Origin: CAWACP01 sp963780655
GTDB taxonomy: Bacteria; Acidobacteriota; Terriglobia; Bryobacterales; Bryobacteraceae
NCBI GenBank assembly: GCA_963780655.1
Contig: CAWACP010000012.1
Span: forward strand, 62,001-126,000
DNA: 64,000 bases
Reading direction: 5' to 3'
Positions 1 through 9,957 of the stretch are shown in pieces. A program made the position numbers and the translations under genes. Under the pieces are notes generated by a model. The model saw only the letters and a list, made by a program, of their open reading frames with translations, did no database searches and was not told where the DNA came from. Within the stretch, counting starts at the first letter, position 1. Each line of letters starts with the position of its first letter.

Positions 1-653
1 GCATCGTGGCCATCGCGGACTTCAATCGGGACGGTCATCCGGACGTCGTGTGGCAGCAGAGCAGTACGCGTGAGGCCACGGTTCACTATCTGGGTGGTCC
101 GCAGGGAGATATCGATCAGGGCTTCAACTGGCTGTTCCCCAATCCCGTATCCGGATGGCATATTGTTGGAGCCGCCGATTTCAACGGCGATGGCATACCC
201 GACATTGTCTGGCAGAACGACGCCACGCGTCAGGCCACCGTCCACTATATGGGCGGCGCGCAGGGGAATATCGATCAGGGCTTCAACTGGATCCATCTCA
301 ATCCGGTACCCGGCTGGAGTATTGTGGGGATCGCGGATTTCAATGGGGACGGCATACCCGATATCGTTTGGCAGAACGACTCGACGCGCCAGGTCACGGT
401 CCACTACATGGGCGGTTCACAGGGCGACATCGATGAGGGCTTTAACTGGCTGTATCCGAACTCGGTGTCGGGCTGGCACATAGTGGGTGCGGTGGACATG
501 AACGGCGACGGTCACCCGGACATCATCTGGCAGAGCGACACAACGGGGCAGGCGACGGTGCACTATTTCAGCGGTGCGCAGGGGAACGTGGAGCTCAGCT
601 GGACCTGGCTCAACATCAACTCCGCGCCCGGCTGGAAAGCGATTGTGCCCTAA
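1..653 (+). CDS. C-terminal end of a secreted FG-GAP/VCBS-type repeat protein (5' truncated by window edge)
   Basis: The reading frame is open from the first base and ends at TAA 651-653, so only the end of the gene is present. The visible part holds four units of about 50 residues. Each opens with an Asp/Asn-rich loop of the form DFNxDGxPDIVWQ, a Ca-binding FG-GAP/VCBS-like signature, followed by ATVHYxGGxQG, FNW and GWxIVG. An internal GTG at 6 could start translation, but by comparison with the next gene, where an identical stretch lies mid-protein, it is not the true start. The protein is probably secreted or surface attached, like its two downstream paralogues. No enzymatic motif is visible. 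The region matches 2531-3183 with no gaps. Confidence 0.85.
   Translation, partial: IVAIADFNRDGHPDVVWQQSSTREATVHYLGGPQGDIDQGFNWLFPNPVSGWHIVGAADFNGDGIPDIVWQNDATRQATVHYMGGAQGNIDQGFNWIHLNPVPGWSIVGIADFNGDGIPDIVWQNDSTRQVTVHYMGGSQGDIDEGFNWLYPNSVSGWHIVGAVDMNGDGHPDIIWQSDTTGQATVHYFSGAQGNVELSWTWLNINSAPGWKAIVP
1..653 (+). repeat. Direct repeat copy A (partner 2531-3183)
   Basis: Position 1 aligns with 2531 and position 653 with 3183 without any indel. A base-by-base hand count gives 22 mismatches in 653 (about 96.6 % identity). Similarity ends four bases after the stop codon. The left end is cut by the window edge, so the repeat may be longer. Most mismatches cluster in the second and the last FG-GAP unit. 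Confidence 0.95.
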
Positions 654-792
654 GTCGCGCCAGCCAACGCTCGTCTGACGTTGCTCGGTATTCGTGATCG
701 GTGGAGTTTCTGGCTTCACCCTTTTTGTGCCCGGCCGAGCGTGGCTTGTCTGCTATTTGAGATGTTTATAAGCATAACCGCACTGATCGTGT

Positions 793-3183
793 ATGCACCT
801 TTCCGCGTCTTACGCGTCGGTTCTGGTGCTGTTTGTTTTGCTGGAGGTCCCCTGTGCACCGAACCCGGTCGTTTCAGCTTCATGGGGGACTTCGGGACTT
901 CAGCGCGCGACTGCAGTCGCGGTGGACGCCGCAGGAAACAGCTACATCGTGGGGTGGACTGACGCCGCTGATTTTCCCGTACGAAATACCCCTTTCGCTC
1001 GTGGCGGAGGAGTGGACGCGTTCCTGATCAAGCTCGACCCGGCCTGGAATGTCCTGTATGCGACGTATCTTGGCGGCGCCGGCGATGACAGGGCGAATGC
1101 GATAGGGCTGGATTCAGGCGGGAACATCTTCGTCGCGGGAACCACTACATCGACTGTTATTGCCGGCGCACTCTTTTCGTCGGCGCCTGCACAATCCAAC
1201 GGATTCCTCATCAAACTGGATCCGACGGGCCAGCACATTCTGTATGCACTGGCGATTGGTGGTTCCCGGGCCGACGGGATCAACGCTATGGCGGTCCAGT
1301 CTGACGGGCATGTCATTGTCGCCGGCGAAACAAGTTCAGTCGATCTGCCGGTGCAAAACGCAGTACAAGCCACACTCCGCGGTATTCAAAACGGGTTTGT
1401 GGAGGAACTGGATCCTTCGGGATCGACGATATACTGCACCTATCTGGGGGGTAATGGCAGCGATCAGATTAATGCGGTGGCTGTCGACAGCTCAGGCGCG
1501 GCATGGGTCGCGGGCGGTACGACATCATCGGATTTTCCACTTGTGGCGCCCTTTCAGAGCCAGCTCGGAGGCTTACAGAATGCTTTCGTGAGCAGGTTTT
1601 CGGCTGCCGGTTCGATTCTCTACAGCACCTACCTTGGGGGATCTGGCGCTACCGGCATGAGCCCTGAGCAAGCCAACGCGATCGCGCTCGACCTGAGTGG
1701 GAATGTGTACGTGGCCGGGATCACAAGCTCCACGGATTTCCCCGTCGTGAACGCAGTGCAAGCGTCCATGGGCGGCTGGGGCAGTGATGCTTTCCTCAGC
1801 AGCTTCACCTCGTCGGGAGTTTTGAGATTCAGCACATATCTGGGGGGCTCCGGCATCGACTGTGCAACGTCGGTTGCCATTCTTGATCAAGGGCCCATTC
1901 TCGTGTCCGGGTACACCGCGTCGAGTGATTTCCCTCTGGCTTCAAATCTGAGTTCGTGGCACAGCGGATACAACGCATTCGTGGCCGGATTCGCCTTGTC
2001 GGGTACTAATCTGCTCTTTTCGAGCTACGCCGATCTTGGGCAGTGGGATGCTATCCTCGCGACAGTCAACACAAATCCGCCAATTTCGGTCGGCGAGGCT
2101 GCGGCGACAGACCCGCCGCAGGTGCTCCTGGCGTCCGCTCAGGAATTATCCATCCCCGAGGTGCTTCTGACTACAGCCGTGGAGCCGCCTGCCGCAGGAA
2201 CCATTGCGACTGTACCGGCCTACGCAAGCGGAACATATCCTGAAGGAAGCATGATCTGCCTGACTGCAACAGCCAATGCCGGCTGGCTGTTTCGCTCGTG
2301 GACCGGAGCGCCGCTTGATGCTTCGAATTGCCTGATCGTCAACGGCAATGCATCGGTCACCGCAGTCTTCGCCGAGCCGCTATCGGGTGATTTCAATGGC
2401 GATGGCGTGCCGGATCTGATCTGGCAGAGCATCAGCACAAGCGAGGCGACCGTCCATTACTATGGCGGCTCGGGGGGGAGCGTGGACCAGGGCTTCAACT
2501 GGATTTATCCCAACCCGGTATCCGGCTGGCGCATCGTGGCCATCGCGGACTTCAATCGGGACGGTCATCTGGACATCGTGTGGCAGCAGAGCAGTACGCG
2601 TGAGGCCACGGTCCACTATCTGGGTGGTCCGCAGGGAGATATCGATCAGGGCTACAACTGGCTCTACCCCAATCCCGTATCCGGATGGCATATTGTTGGA
2701 GCCGCGGATTTCAACGGCGATGGCATACCCGACATTGTCTGGCAGAACGACGCCACGCGTCAGGCCACCGTCCACTATATGGGCGGCGTGAAGGGGAATA
2801 TCGATCAGGGCTTCAACTGGGTCCATCTCAATCCGGTACCCGGCTGGAGTATTGTGGGGATCGCGGATTTCAACGGGGACGGCATACCCGATATCGTTTG
2901 GCAGAACGACTCGACGCGCCAGGTCACGGTCCACTACATGGGCGGATCGCAGGGCAACATCGATGAGGGCTATAACTGGCTGTATCCGAACCCGGTGTCG
3001 GGCTGGCACGTAGTGGGTGCGGTGGACATGAACGGCGATGGTCACCCGGACATCATCTGGCAGAGCGACACAACGGGGCAGGCGACGGTGCACTATTTCA
3101 GCGGTGCGCAGGGGAACGTGGAGCTCAGCTGGACCTGGCTCAACATCAACTCCGTGCCTGACTGGAAAGCGATTGTGCCGTAA
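793..3183 (+). CDS. Secreted SBBP beta-propeller protein with InlB-B-like and FG-GAP C-terminal module
   Basis: 796 residues. Residues 1-30 form a hydrophobic export signal. Residues about 30-420 are SBBP-type repeats, each carrying YLGG, a DSxGNxYVAG-like strand and a SSTDFPV-like turn, as in the beta-propeller repeat family common in Acidobacteriota. Residues about 460-525 resemble an InlB B-repeat/Flg_new domain (GTYPEGSMICLTA, AGWLFRSWTG). Residues about 530-796 are five FG-GAP-like units of about 50 residues with DxNxDGxxD loops. The ATG at 793 is chosen because it gives an N-terminal signal. The likely role is extracellular binding or adhesion; this is inferred from architecture, as no catalytic motif is visible. 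The last 653 bp are nearly identical to the end of the preceding gene. Confidence 0.85.
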   Translation: MHLSASYASVLVLFVLLEVPCAPNPVVSASWGTSGLQRATAVAVDAAGNSYIVGWTDAADFPVRNTPFARGGGVDAFLIKLDPAWNVLYATYLGGAGDDRANAIGLDSGGNIFVAGTTTSTVIAGALFSSAPAQSNGFLIKLDPTGQHILYALAIGGSRADGINAMAVQSDGHVIVAGETSSVDLPVQNAVQATLRGIQNGFVEELDPSGSTIYCTYLGGNGSDQINAVAVDSSGAAWVAGGTTSSDFPLVAPFQSQLGGLQNAFVSRFSAAGSILYSTYLGGSGATGMSPEQANAIALDLSGNVYVAGITSSTDFPVVNAVQASMGGWGSDAFLSSFTSSGVLRFSTYLGGSGIDCATSVAILDQGPILVSGYTASSDFPLASNLSSWHSGYNAFVAGFALSGTNLLFSSYADLGQWDAILATVNTNPPISVGEAAATDPPQVLLASAQELSIPEVLLTTAVEPPAAGTIATVPAYASGTYPEGSMICLTATANAGWLFRSWTGAPLDASNCLIVNGNASVTAVFAEPLSGDFNGDGVPDLIWQSISTSEATVHYYGGSGGSVDQGFNWIYPNPVSGWRIVAIADFNRDGHLDIVWQQSSTREATVHYLGGPQGDIDQGYNWLYPNPVSGWHIVGAADFNGDGIPDIVWQNDATRQATVHYMGGVKGNIDQGFNWVHLNPVPGWSIVGIADFNGDGIPDIVWQNDSTRQVTVHYMGGSQGNIDEGYNWLYPNPVSGWHVVGAVDMNGDGHPDIIWQSDTTGQATVHYFSGAQGNVELSWTWLNINSVPDWKAIVP
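2531..3183 (+). repeat. Direct repeat copy B (partner 1-653)
   Basis: Gap-free match to 1-653 with 22 mismatches. It encodes the last four FG-GAP-like units of the 793-3183 protein. The homologous module at the end of the third gene (about 9290-9931) is clearly related but much more diverged. Confidence 0.95.
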
Positions 3184-3983
3184 GTCGAAACCTCGCGACA
3201 GTGACGGTGAATTCCTACGGCGGTTCGGCTCCGCATCGCCGATCGGCTGGAACTGGCTAAGGCGTTCGGTCCGCCGTGCCGGCATGCAGCGATGACGGCC
3301 GACTGAGCGACGGCGCGCGCCACGTGGGGTCGTTACTTTCGAGCGGCGTTTCTAAGCGTTTTCAGCGCCGGAAGCGAATGGGTCAGCCACCCTTGAGTCA
3401 GGGACAGAAGTACTGGCGCGGGATTCGGATTGTTTTATTGAGACGGCAGGATCTGGTTTTTCGGAGAGTGATGGTGATATGATCACGGGGAATCCAATTT
3501 CAGTTGGTATATGCCTGAGACACAATGTCTCGCCCCAAAGGATATGTTTGGCTTTTTGTCGCTGCCGTCGTGGCCTTCCCCGATGCCACTCCGACAGGCC
3601 GCCCGCCTGGGCCAACAATATGGGACCCGTTCAGTCCGACATAATACGAATTCAACCCAGGGAAGTCATGGCGCATTAATTTCATTGCGCCACCACGAAT
3701 GTGAAACAGAAACGCTTTCCGGGATTACCCGGCGAGGTGATGACGCTGGCGGTACACGAGGCCCTGGGATGCGCCAAGGCGCCGGCAAACCGACGGAGAG
3801 GATTGCTCATCAGCACTCTCTCAATGAACACCGCCGCCAATACTTACCGTCGATGGCGCTGGCGTTCGCTCCGCCACCTGATCAATTAACAGATCCCGCT
3901 CGCGCCATAACCAGATCTGCTCCGGCAGGCCCCGCAGCCGCTAACGCGGGCACGCAACGGGAGGAAAATGATCGGGTAATCGA
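3184..3983. other. 800-bp stretch without a convincing gene
   Basis: No reading frame here has recognisable protein similarity. The most gene-like item is a 39-codon frame at 3525-3644 (+) beginning MSRPKGYVWLFVAAVVAF, which looks like a bare export signal that stops soon after the hydrophobic stretch. It could be the remains of a deleted secreted-protein gene. Longer frames across 3511-4086 have atypical composition and no domain signature. Confidence 0.5.
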
Positions 3984-4549
3984 TTGGCGGCCCTGTCATC
4001 TCCGAAAGACAACACAAGTCCTTCAATCTATCTCACACCTTCCAGTGTCAACGTTTCCGATGCAGGGGGTACGGTCTCCGTGGTAGTCACGACGTTGCCG
4101 GGCGGCGCGATCTGGTCGATTTCGGTCCCGGCGGAGGACTCCTGGCCGGCGGTTACGAGCGGCGTGCAGGGCGTTGGTAGCGGGTCCGTTCAGCTCAGCG
4201 TCACTCCGAATACCGCTGGTGTTGCCAGACTGTCGCATGTGACGGCGGGAACGAGTACGCTAGCGGTGTTCCAGGACGCGAACCCCGCAGCTGCAGCTAC
4301 TCAGGTCAAGCTCGATCGTACGAACGTGACCATGGGTGAGACGGGCGGAAACGTCAGCCTGATTGTCTCAAATGCCGCCCCTGCGGGGACCGTGCCTGTT
4401 GCCGACGTTTCCGGGATAGCGATCACCGGAACGCCGCCGGCGAAATCAGGGATCCGGTTTCCAGAGTCGGGCACGTGAGCTACGCCGATGCAACGGTTCA
4501 GCTGTCGGAGGCGCCATACCAGATTGGTGTCCGTAATCTCAGGACAACC
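3984..4549 (+). pseudogene. Remnant of a BACON-domain secreted protein
   Basis: The translated stretch 4011-4300 reads as a BACON (Bacteroidetes-associated carbohydrate-binding often N-terminal) Ig-like domain: TPSSVNVSDAGGTVSVVV, then GSGSVQLSVTPNTAG and a closing VFQDA strand. A second, shorter copy begins at about 4305 (VKLDRTNVTMGETGGNVSLIV) but stops at 4476-4478. Its last strand continues in another frame (HVSYADATVQLSEAPYQ) up to about 4535. It therefore carries a frameshift near 4460, no export signal and no upstream body. It looks like a fossil of a protein related to the BACON section of the next gene. The apparent 25-residue N-terminal extension of the next gene is this fossil, not true coding sequence. 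Confidence 0.6.
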
Positions 4550-7500
4550 ATGCGGCCTCCGAGTCTCCTGCTGGCAGGCTTCTGTGGGCTTTTCGCGCCG
4601 CTCTTGTCCGCGGGCGACGCCACGGCGGGCCGAGTATCTTCGAACTTCGGACAGATACCGATCTATTTCGAGAAGAATATCGGACAGGCGGGCCGGGATT
4701 CGCTGTTCCTCGCGAGAGGCGGCCATTTTTCGCTGGATCTGAAACGAGACGGCGCCGTTCTGTTTCTGGGGAAGCGGCGAATCACTCTACAGACGGTGGG
4801 CGCCAGTGCCGACGCGGCGCTCACCGGCGAGCAATTGTTGCCGGGCCGAAGCAATTACTACCTCGGACCCGACCGCGTACGCTGGGTGGAGAACGTCCCG
4901 CAGTTCGCGCGCGTTCATGTCCACGATCTCTACGCGGGCGTGGATATGGAATGGCACGGGAATCTGCAGCGCCCCGAGTTCGATTTTCTGCTGCGGCCCG
5001 GCGCCGATCCGGCCTCCATTGGCCTGCGCTTTCCCGATGCCGATTCCGTTAGCGTCGATCGCCGCGGCGACCTTTCCATCCGGGCCGGCGATGCCGAGCT
5101 TCGCGAGGAGGCTCCCGTGGCCTGGCAGGAAATACGGGGCAGGCGCGTCGCTCGCGAAGTGAAATACAAGCTGATCGGCGCCCGGGAAGTGCGCCTGAGC
5201 ATCGATGGCTACGATCGCTCCGCGCCGCTCACCATCGACCCTGTCATTGTGTATTCGACTTTTGTCCACGGTTCTCAGGAGGATTTTGTTAACGCCATTG
5301 CCGTAGACCGTCAGGGCGATGCCGTCATTGTCGGCGACACCGTCAGCTTCGATTTCCCTGGGACATCGGGATTTGGCGGACACTACATCGTCAAGCTGAA
5401 TCCAGAGGGAACCGGGCTGATCTATGCGACCTATTTCGGCCAGATCGGCGACTTCGGCGATCAAACGAATGGGGTTTCCGTCGATGGGAGCGGGAATGCA
5501 TATGTTGCGGGATCAACCGTGGAGACCATGCCGGTGACGACGGGCGCCTACAAAAGCACGCGAACGGAGAACGAGTTCTCCACCGGTTTTGTCCTGGAAT
5601 TCGGCGCGACAGGCAATCTCATCTATGGAACATATCTGGGAGGCACTGCCGGCGACTCTGTAAATGCCATCGCCGTAGACACCCTGGGCAACGCCTATGT
5701 GGCCGGCGAGACCACGTCCACCGATTTCCCGGTCACCACTTCCGGCGCGTGCTCGGCCAATCAGGATGCCTTTATCGCGATTCTGAATGCGAGCGGGACC
5801 GCATTGCTCAAGTCCGCCTGCCTTGGCGGGAGCTCAGCCGATTCGGCAAATGCCCTCGCCATCGACTCGAATGCAGACATTTTCATCGCCGGCAACACGG
5901 CGTCGAAGGACCTCCCGGCAACCACCGGCACTTTTCAGAATGCTCTGAATGGCACTGAGAACGGCTTTGTGGCGAAACTCTCGTCCGATCTGACGATCTC
6001 GTGGCTCACATATCTCGGCGGAAGCGCGAGCGACACAGTGTCGCGCCTCGCCCTCGATTCGGCCGGAAATGTCACAGTAGCCGGGTATTACACCTCATCG
6101 GATTTCCCCACAACCCCGAACTCGTATCAGGCGCCGTCCTCGCCCGACTGCGGCTTCAGCAGCTTCGTTACAAGGTTGAATCCGGCCGGTACGGCGCTCG
6201 TCTTCTCGGGGCTGTTCGGCAGTGTCGGCGGCATCGTGCTCGATCCTGCTTCCAGCATTACCTACATTGGAGGCAGTTCCGTAACGTACCAGGTCATTGG
6301 AGGCAGCTGCGCATTGTTCCAGATGCCCACAACGCCCGGAGCGTTTCAGGGGCCTGAGGTCCCTTCGTATAATCTCGACTCAGATGCCTGGCTTGGTGAG
6401 CTGAGCGCTGATGGATCCACATTGACTTACTCGGGAACGATTGGCGGATCGGACTCCGACAGCGTTAGTGCGATTGCCAGAGGCGCCGATGGTTCGCTCT
6501 ATCTTGCTGGCGGAACCAGTAGCGGCGACTTCCCCATTACTCCTGGAGCGTACCAATCATCCGCCACCCTCCAGTATTATCGCCCTTCCGTGTCCGTGAC
6601 GAAGGTGGATATGAACTCGTCGGTTCAGTGCACGCTGACGTTTTCGCCGCCGATCGTCGAACTTCCGAGCACGGGCGGTTCAGCCTCAGTGAGTATCGAC
6701 ATTCCGAACGGGTGCCCCTGGGATCTGACGCGGTTCAATGGCGCCTGGCCCACATACACTACGCCGCTCGAGGGGGTGGGGCCGGGGACGGTGTCGTTCA
6801 CGAGCGATCTGACGACAGGAAGTGACGGCCCCAGCGACACGCTCACTGCTTACTCGAAGGAGTTGTTCATCAGCCAGGATGCGCAGCCGCCCAATGCGTG
6901 CCCTGCGCCGGTTGTCTCTCCGACGGCGCTGAGCTTCAACGCTTCCGGGCAAGGGCAACAAACGATCAATGTCACGATTACGTCGGGGTGCGATCCGAGT
7001 CTGGTCACATCCGATGGCTGGATCAATGCCGCCTGGCAGAACGGCCCCGGTCCGATCTTCGTTACCCTCGCGCCAAACAGCTTCGCCGCCCGACAGGGAA
7101 CCGTGACCGTTGGAGGCGTCGCTGTGTCCGTTTCTCAGGCTGCGGGATCATGTACGGCAACCGTAACCGGACCGTCGTCAACGATTCCTGCTGCCGGAGG
7201 GATTGCCGCCATCCAGATCACCACCAGCAATCTGATGTGTCAGTGGGCGGTCTACAACATGACCACGCCCTGGATCGGGCCGGTCACGCAAAGCAATCCC
7301 GTTTTCATACCGGAGCCGATCAACGGCGTGGCAAGTGCTCTCGTTGCATTGGTGGTTGCTCCAAACCAGACCGCTTCGTCACGCAGCGCTACCATCTCCG
7401 CCGCCGGCCAGACTGTGTCCATAACGCAGGATGCCGGACCCATCGGAACTCCCGGACTGGCCAGCCAGGGGTTCACCGTTGCGGGCGGCGGTACGAGCGA

Positions 7501-9931
7501 TCCCGGCGACGGAGGCCCCGCGGTGGCCGCGGCAGTGCTGGATCCTCAGGACCTCGGCTGGTACGGCGGAACGCTCTATATTGTCGACGGACATCATCAC
7601 ACCATCCGCTCGGTGACATCGGACGGCCTTATCCACACGGTCGCCGGGGGCGGGTCAGGCACGACATCCGGGCCCGCAACCGGCATCGCACTGACTGCCC
7701 CCGAGGCGATCGCTTTCAGCTCCGGTGGAGTCATGTACATCGCGGACCAGGGCGCGAACCTGATCTGGCAGGTAGGCACGGACGGCACAGCGAGTATATT
7801 CGCCGGCGGCGGAACCGATACTTCAGACGGCGTCAGCCCCACGAACGCGCAGCTCAGCCAGCCATCAGGAGTCGCAGTAAGTGCAAGCGGAGATGTCTAT
7901 ATTTCCGACAGCGACAATCATCGTGTTCGTAAGGTGAGCCAGAGCATAATCACCACCACCGCCGGGACCGGCGTGTGCGGCTTCAGCGGCGACGGCGGAA
8001 CTGCCTCCACGGCGCTGCTTTGTCAACCCTCCGGCCTCGCCGTCGATGCATCGGGGAATTTGTATATCGCCGACACGCTGAACCAGCGTGTACGTAAGTT
8101 TGCTTCGGACGGAATAATCAGCACCGCTGTCGGCGGCGGCTCCGTAACACAGCTTCCCGCGCCCGCTCAGTCGGTGAAGCTCACGGAACCGTGGCAACTG
8201 GCGTTCGACCCAACCGGGAACCTGTACATCGCCGACATGGTCTCAGGCGCCCTGCTTGACACAGCAGGCACTGTAAGTGGATTGGGATCGCGGTTCCCTT
8301 CGACCGGTGTGGCGGTCGATTCCACGGGGGACGTATTCACTGCCGGCGCCGGCACCGTGCAGAAAGACCTGCCCACTTACTCGTTTTGCTCGCTGGGGAC
8401 GCCGGGCGCCAGTCCGTCGAATCCCTGGCCTTCCAATCGCGCTACTGATGTTGCCATTTGGCCGCTGCTGAGCTGGACGGCAGTGACCGGCGCCACGTCT
8501 TACGATGTCAACTTCGGCACTTCCAACCCGCCGCCGGCGTCTTCGGGGTCAGCGTCGCCCTCCTGCAACAACGTGACAGCGCCAGCGCCGAATTACAACA
8601 CCACGTATTACTGGCAGGTTGTTGCGCACACCGCATCCGGAGCCGTTTCGTCGCCGGTATGGTCATTTACGACCGAGCAGACAAAAGTGCAACTGTCAAT
8701 CTCGGCGTCTGAAGGCACAGTGACGGCAAATCCGCCGTCTGCGGATGGGACTTATCTCGCCGGAACCACGGTCTGCCTCAACGTAACGTCAAATCCTGGA
8801 TGGTACTTCACCGCCTGGAATGATGACAATTTCAACGCGGTTCTACCCTACTGTATTCAGTTGCTCAAGAATACGGGGGTTGCCGCCTCTTTTACGCAGC
8901 AGGCTGTCCCGCTCACGTTGACGGTACAGCCGGCCGGATCAGGCTCAATCGTCGCGAACCCGCCGCCAACAAATGGCCTGTACGGCGAAGGGACGTACGT
9001 TTTGGTGACCGCCGTTCCGAACCCTGGATGGAGATTCGTCTCGTGGAGTTCGGGTTCCACGGCTGCGACAACGTACGTCCTGGCGTTCGTTGGCGGGGCG
9101 TCGGCTACCGCAACATTCGCGAGAAGCGTTCCCGGCGATTTCGACGGCAACGGCGTTCCCGATCTGGTGTGGCAAAGTATCAGTACGAGCGAAGCGACGG
9201 TGCATTATTACGGCGGCGCCCAGGGCGGCGTGGATGAAGGCCTCAACTGGCTGTACCCGAATCCGGTACAGGGATGGAGCATCGTTGCCATCGCCGATTT
9301 CAACCGGGATGGCCATCCTGACGCAGTCTGGCAGAATACCACGACGGGCCAGGCAACAGTACATTATTTGACTGGTGCTCAGGGCGACATCGATGAGGGC
9401 TTCAACTGGATCGTGGCGAATTCCGTTTCGGGCTGGAGCATTGTCGGTGTTGGCGATTTCAACCAGGATGGGATTCCGGACGTGGTCTGGCAGAATACCA
9501 CGACGGGGCAGGCGACCGTGCATTACATGGGCGGCGCACAGGGCAACGTCGATCAGGGCTTCAACTGGCTAATGGCGCATTCGGTTCCGGGCTGGAGCAT
9601 TGTGGGAGTGGCAGAGTTCAACGGGGATGGCATTCCGGACGTGGTGTGGCAAAATCACTCGACGCGGCAGGTCACGGTGCACTACATGGGTGGTGCGGAG
9701 GGGAACATCGATCAGGGCTTCCGCTGGCTGCGCATGGACCTCGTGCCGGGATGGCACGTGGCCGGCGTGGTGGACCTGAACGGCGACGGACATCCGGATC
9801 TGATCTGGCAAAACGACACGACAGGGCAGGCGACAGTGCATTACTATGCAGGGCCACAGGGGGACGTGGAGCAGAGCTGGGACTGGCTCAATGTGAATCG
9901 TGTCCCTGACTGGAGGGTGATTGTTCCGTGA
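4550..9931 (+). CDS. Giant secreted multidomain SBBP-BACON-NHL-FG-GAP protein
   Basis: 1793 residues from the ATG at 4550, preceded by AGGA at 6-9 bases; the frame also opens earlier at 4475, inside the BACON remnant. Residues 1-25 are an export signal (MRPPSLLLAGFCGLF...). Approximate domain order: SBBP-associated N-terminal beta domain 30-240 (FEKNIGQ, DLYAGVDMEW, IDPVIVYST); SBBP repeats 245-690; two or three BACON domains 700-950; NHL-type propeller 970-1265 (GVAVSASGDVYISDSDNHRVRKV); Fn3-like domain 1290-1385; two InlB-B-like repeats 1390-1525; five FG-GAP-like Ca-binding units 1530-1793. No catalytic motif was seen. The mix of carbohydrate-binding-like and propeller modules suggests an exported adhesin or polymer-binding protein. 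It ends 26 bp before the convergent methyltransferase gene. Confidence 0.88.
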   Translation: MRPPSLLLAGFCGLFAPLLSAGDATAGRVSSNFGQIPIYFEKNIGQAGRDSLFLARGGHFSLDLKRDGAVLFLGKRRITLQTVGASADAALTGEQLLPGRSNYYLGPDRVRWVENVPQFARVHVHDLYAGVDMEWHGNLQRPEFDFLLRPGADPASIGLRFPDADSVSVDRRGDLSIRAGDAELREEAPVAWQEIRGRRVAREVKYKLIGAREVRLSIDGYDRSAPLTIDPVIVYSTFVHGSQEDFVNAIAVDRQGDAVIVGDTVSFDFPGTSGFGGHYIVKLNPEGTGLIYATYFGQIGDFGDQTNGVSVDGSGNAYVAGSTVETMPVTTGAYKSTRTENEFSTGFVLEFGATGNLIYGTYLGGTAGDSVNAIAVDTLGNAYVAGETTSTDFPVTTSGACSANQDAFIAILNASGTALLKSACLGGSSADSANALAIDSNADIFIAGNTASKDLPATTGTFQNALNGTENGFVAKLSSDLTISWLTYLGGSASDTVSRLALDSAGNVTVAGYYTSSDFPTTPNSYQAPSSPDCGFSSFVTRLNPAGTALVFSGLFGSVGGIVLDPASSITYIGGSSVTYQVIGGSCALFQMPTTPGAFQGPEVPSYNLDSDAWLGELSADGSTLTYSGTIGGSDSDSVSAIARGADGSLYLAGGTSSGDFPITPGAYQSSATLQYYRPSVSVTKVDMNSSVQCTLTFSPPIVELPSTGGSASVSIDIPNGCPWDLTRFNGAWPTYTTPLEGVGPGTVSFTSDLTTGSDGPSDTLTAYSKELFISQDAQPPNACPAPVVSPTALSFNASGQGQQTINVTITSGCDPSLVTSDGWINAAWQNGPGPIFVTLAPNSFAARQGTVTVGGVAVSVSQAAGSCTATVTGPSSTIPAAGGIAAIQITTSNLMCQWAVYNMTTPWIGPVTQSNPVFIPEPINGVASALVALVVAPNQTASSRSATISAAGQTVSITQDAGPIGTPGLASQGFTVAGGGTSDPGDGGPAVAAAVLDPQDLGWYGGTLYIVDGHHHTIRSVTSDGLIHTVAGGGSGTTSGPATGIALTAPEAIAFSSGGVMYIADQGANLIWQVGTDGTASIFAGGGTDTSDGVSPTNAQLSQPSGVAVSASGDVYISDSDNHRVRKVSQSIITTTAGTGVCGFSGDGGTASTALLCQPSGLAVDASGNLYIADTLNQRVRKFASDGIISTAVGGGSVTQLPAPAQSVKLTEPWQLAFDPTGNLYIADMVSGALLDTAGTVSGLGSRFPSTGVAVDSTGDVFTAGAGTVQKDLPTYSFCSLGTPGASPSNPWPSNRATDVAIWPLLSWTAVTGATSYDVNFGTSNPPPASSGSASPSCNNVTAPAPNYNTTYYWQVVAHTASGAVSSPVWSFTTEQTKVQLSISASEGTVTANPPSADGTYLAGTTVCLNVTSNPGWYFTAWNDDNFNAVLPYCIQLLKNTGVAASFTQQAVPLTLTVQPAGSGSIVANPPPTNGLYGEGTYVLVTAVPNPGWRFVSWSSGSTAATTYVLAFVGGASATATFARSVPGDFDGNGVPDLVWQSISTSEATVHYYGGAQGGVDEGLNWLYPNPVQGWSIVAIADFNRDGHPDAVWQNTTTGQATVHYLTGAQGDIDEGFNWIVANSVSGWSIVGVGDFNQDGIPDVVWQNTTTGQATVHYMGGAQGNVDQGFNWLMAHSVPGWSIVGVAEFNGDGIPDVVWQNHSTRQVTVHYMGGAEGNIDQGFRWLRMDLVPGWHVAGVVDLNGDGHPDLIWQNDTTGQATVHYYAGPQGDVEQSWDWLNVNRVPDWRVIVP

Positions 9932-9957
9932 GAAGAAGACCTCGCTTTCAGACGAGC

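Noticed and set aside
2390..3183. Regularly spaced DNA repeats (about 150 bp) that could suggest a CRISPR or satellite array
   Set aside because: The period equals the 50-codon protein repeat and the sequence stays in frame; units are diverged and lack unique spacers.
2380..3285. 301-codon minus-strand frame with internal repeats
   Set aside because: The repeats only reflect the FG-GAP units read backwards.
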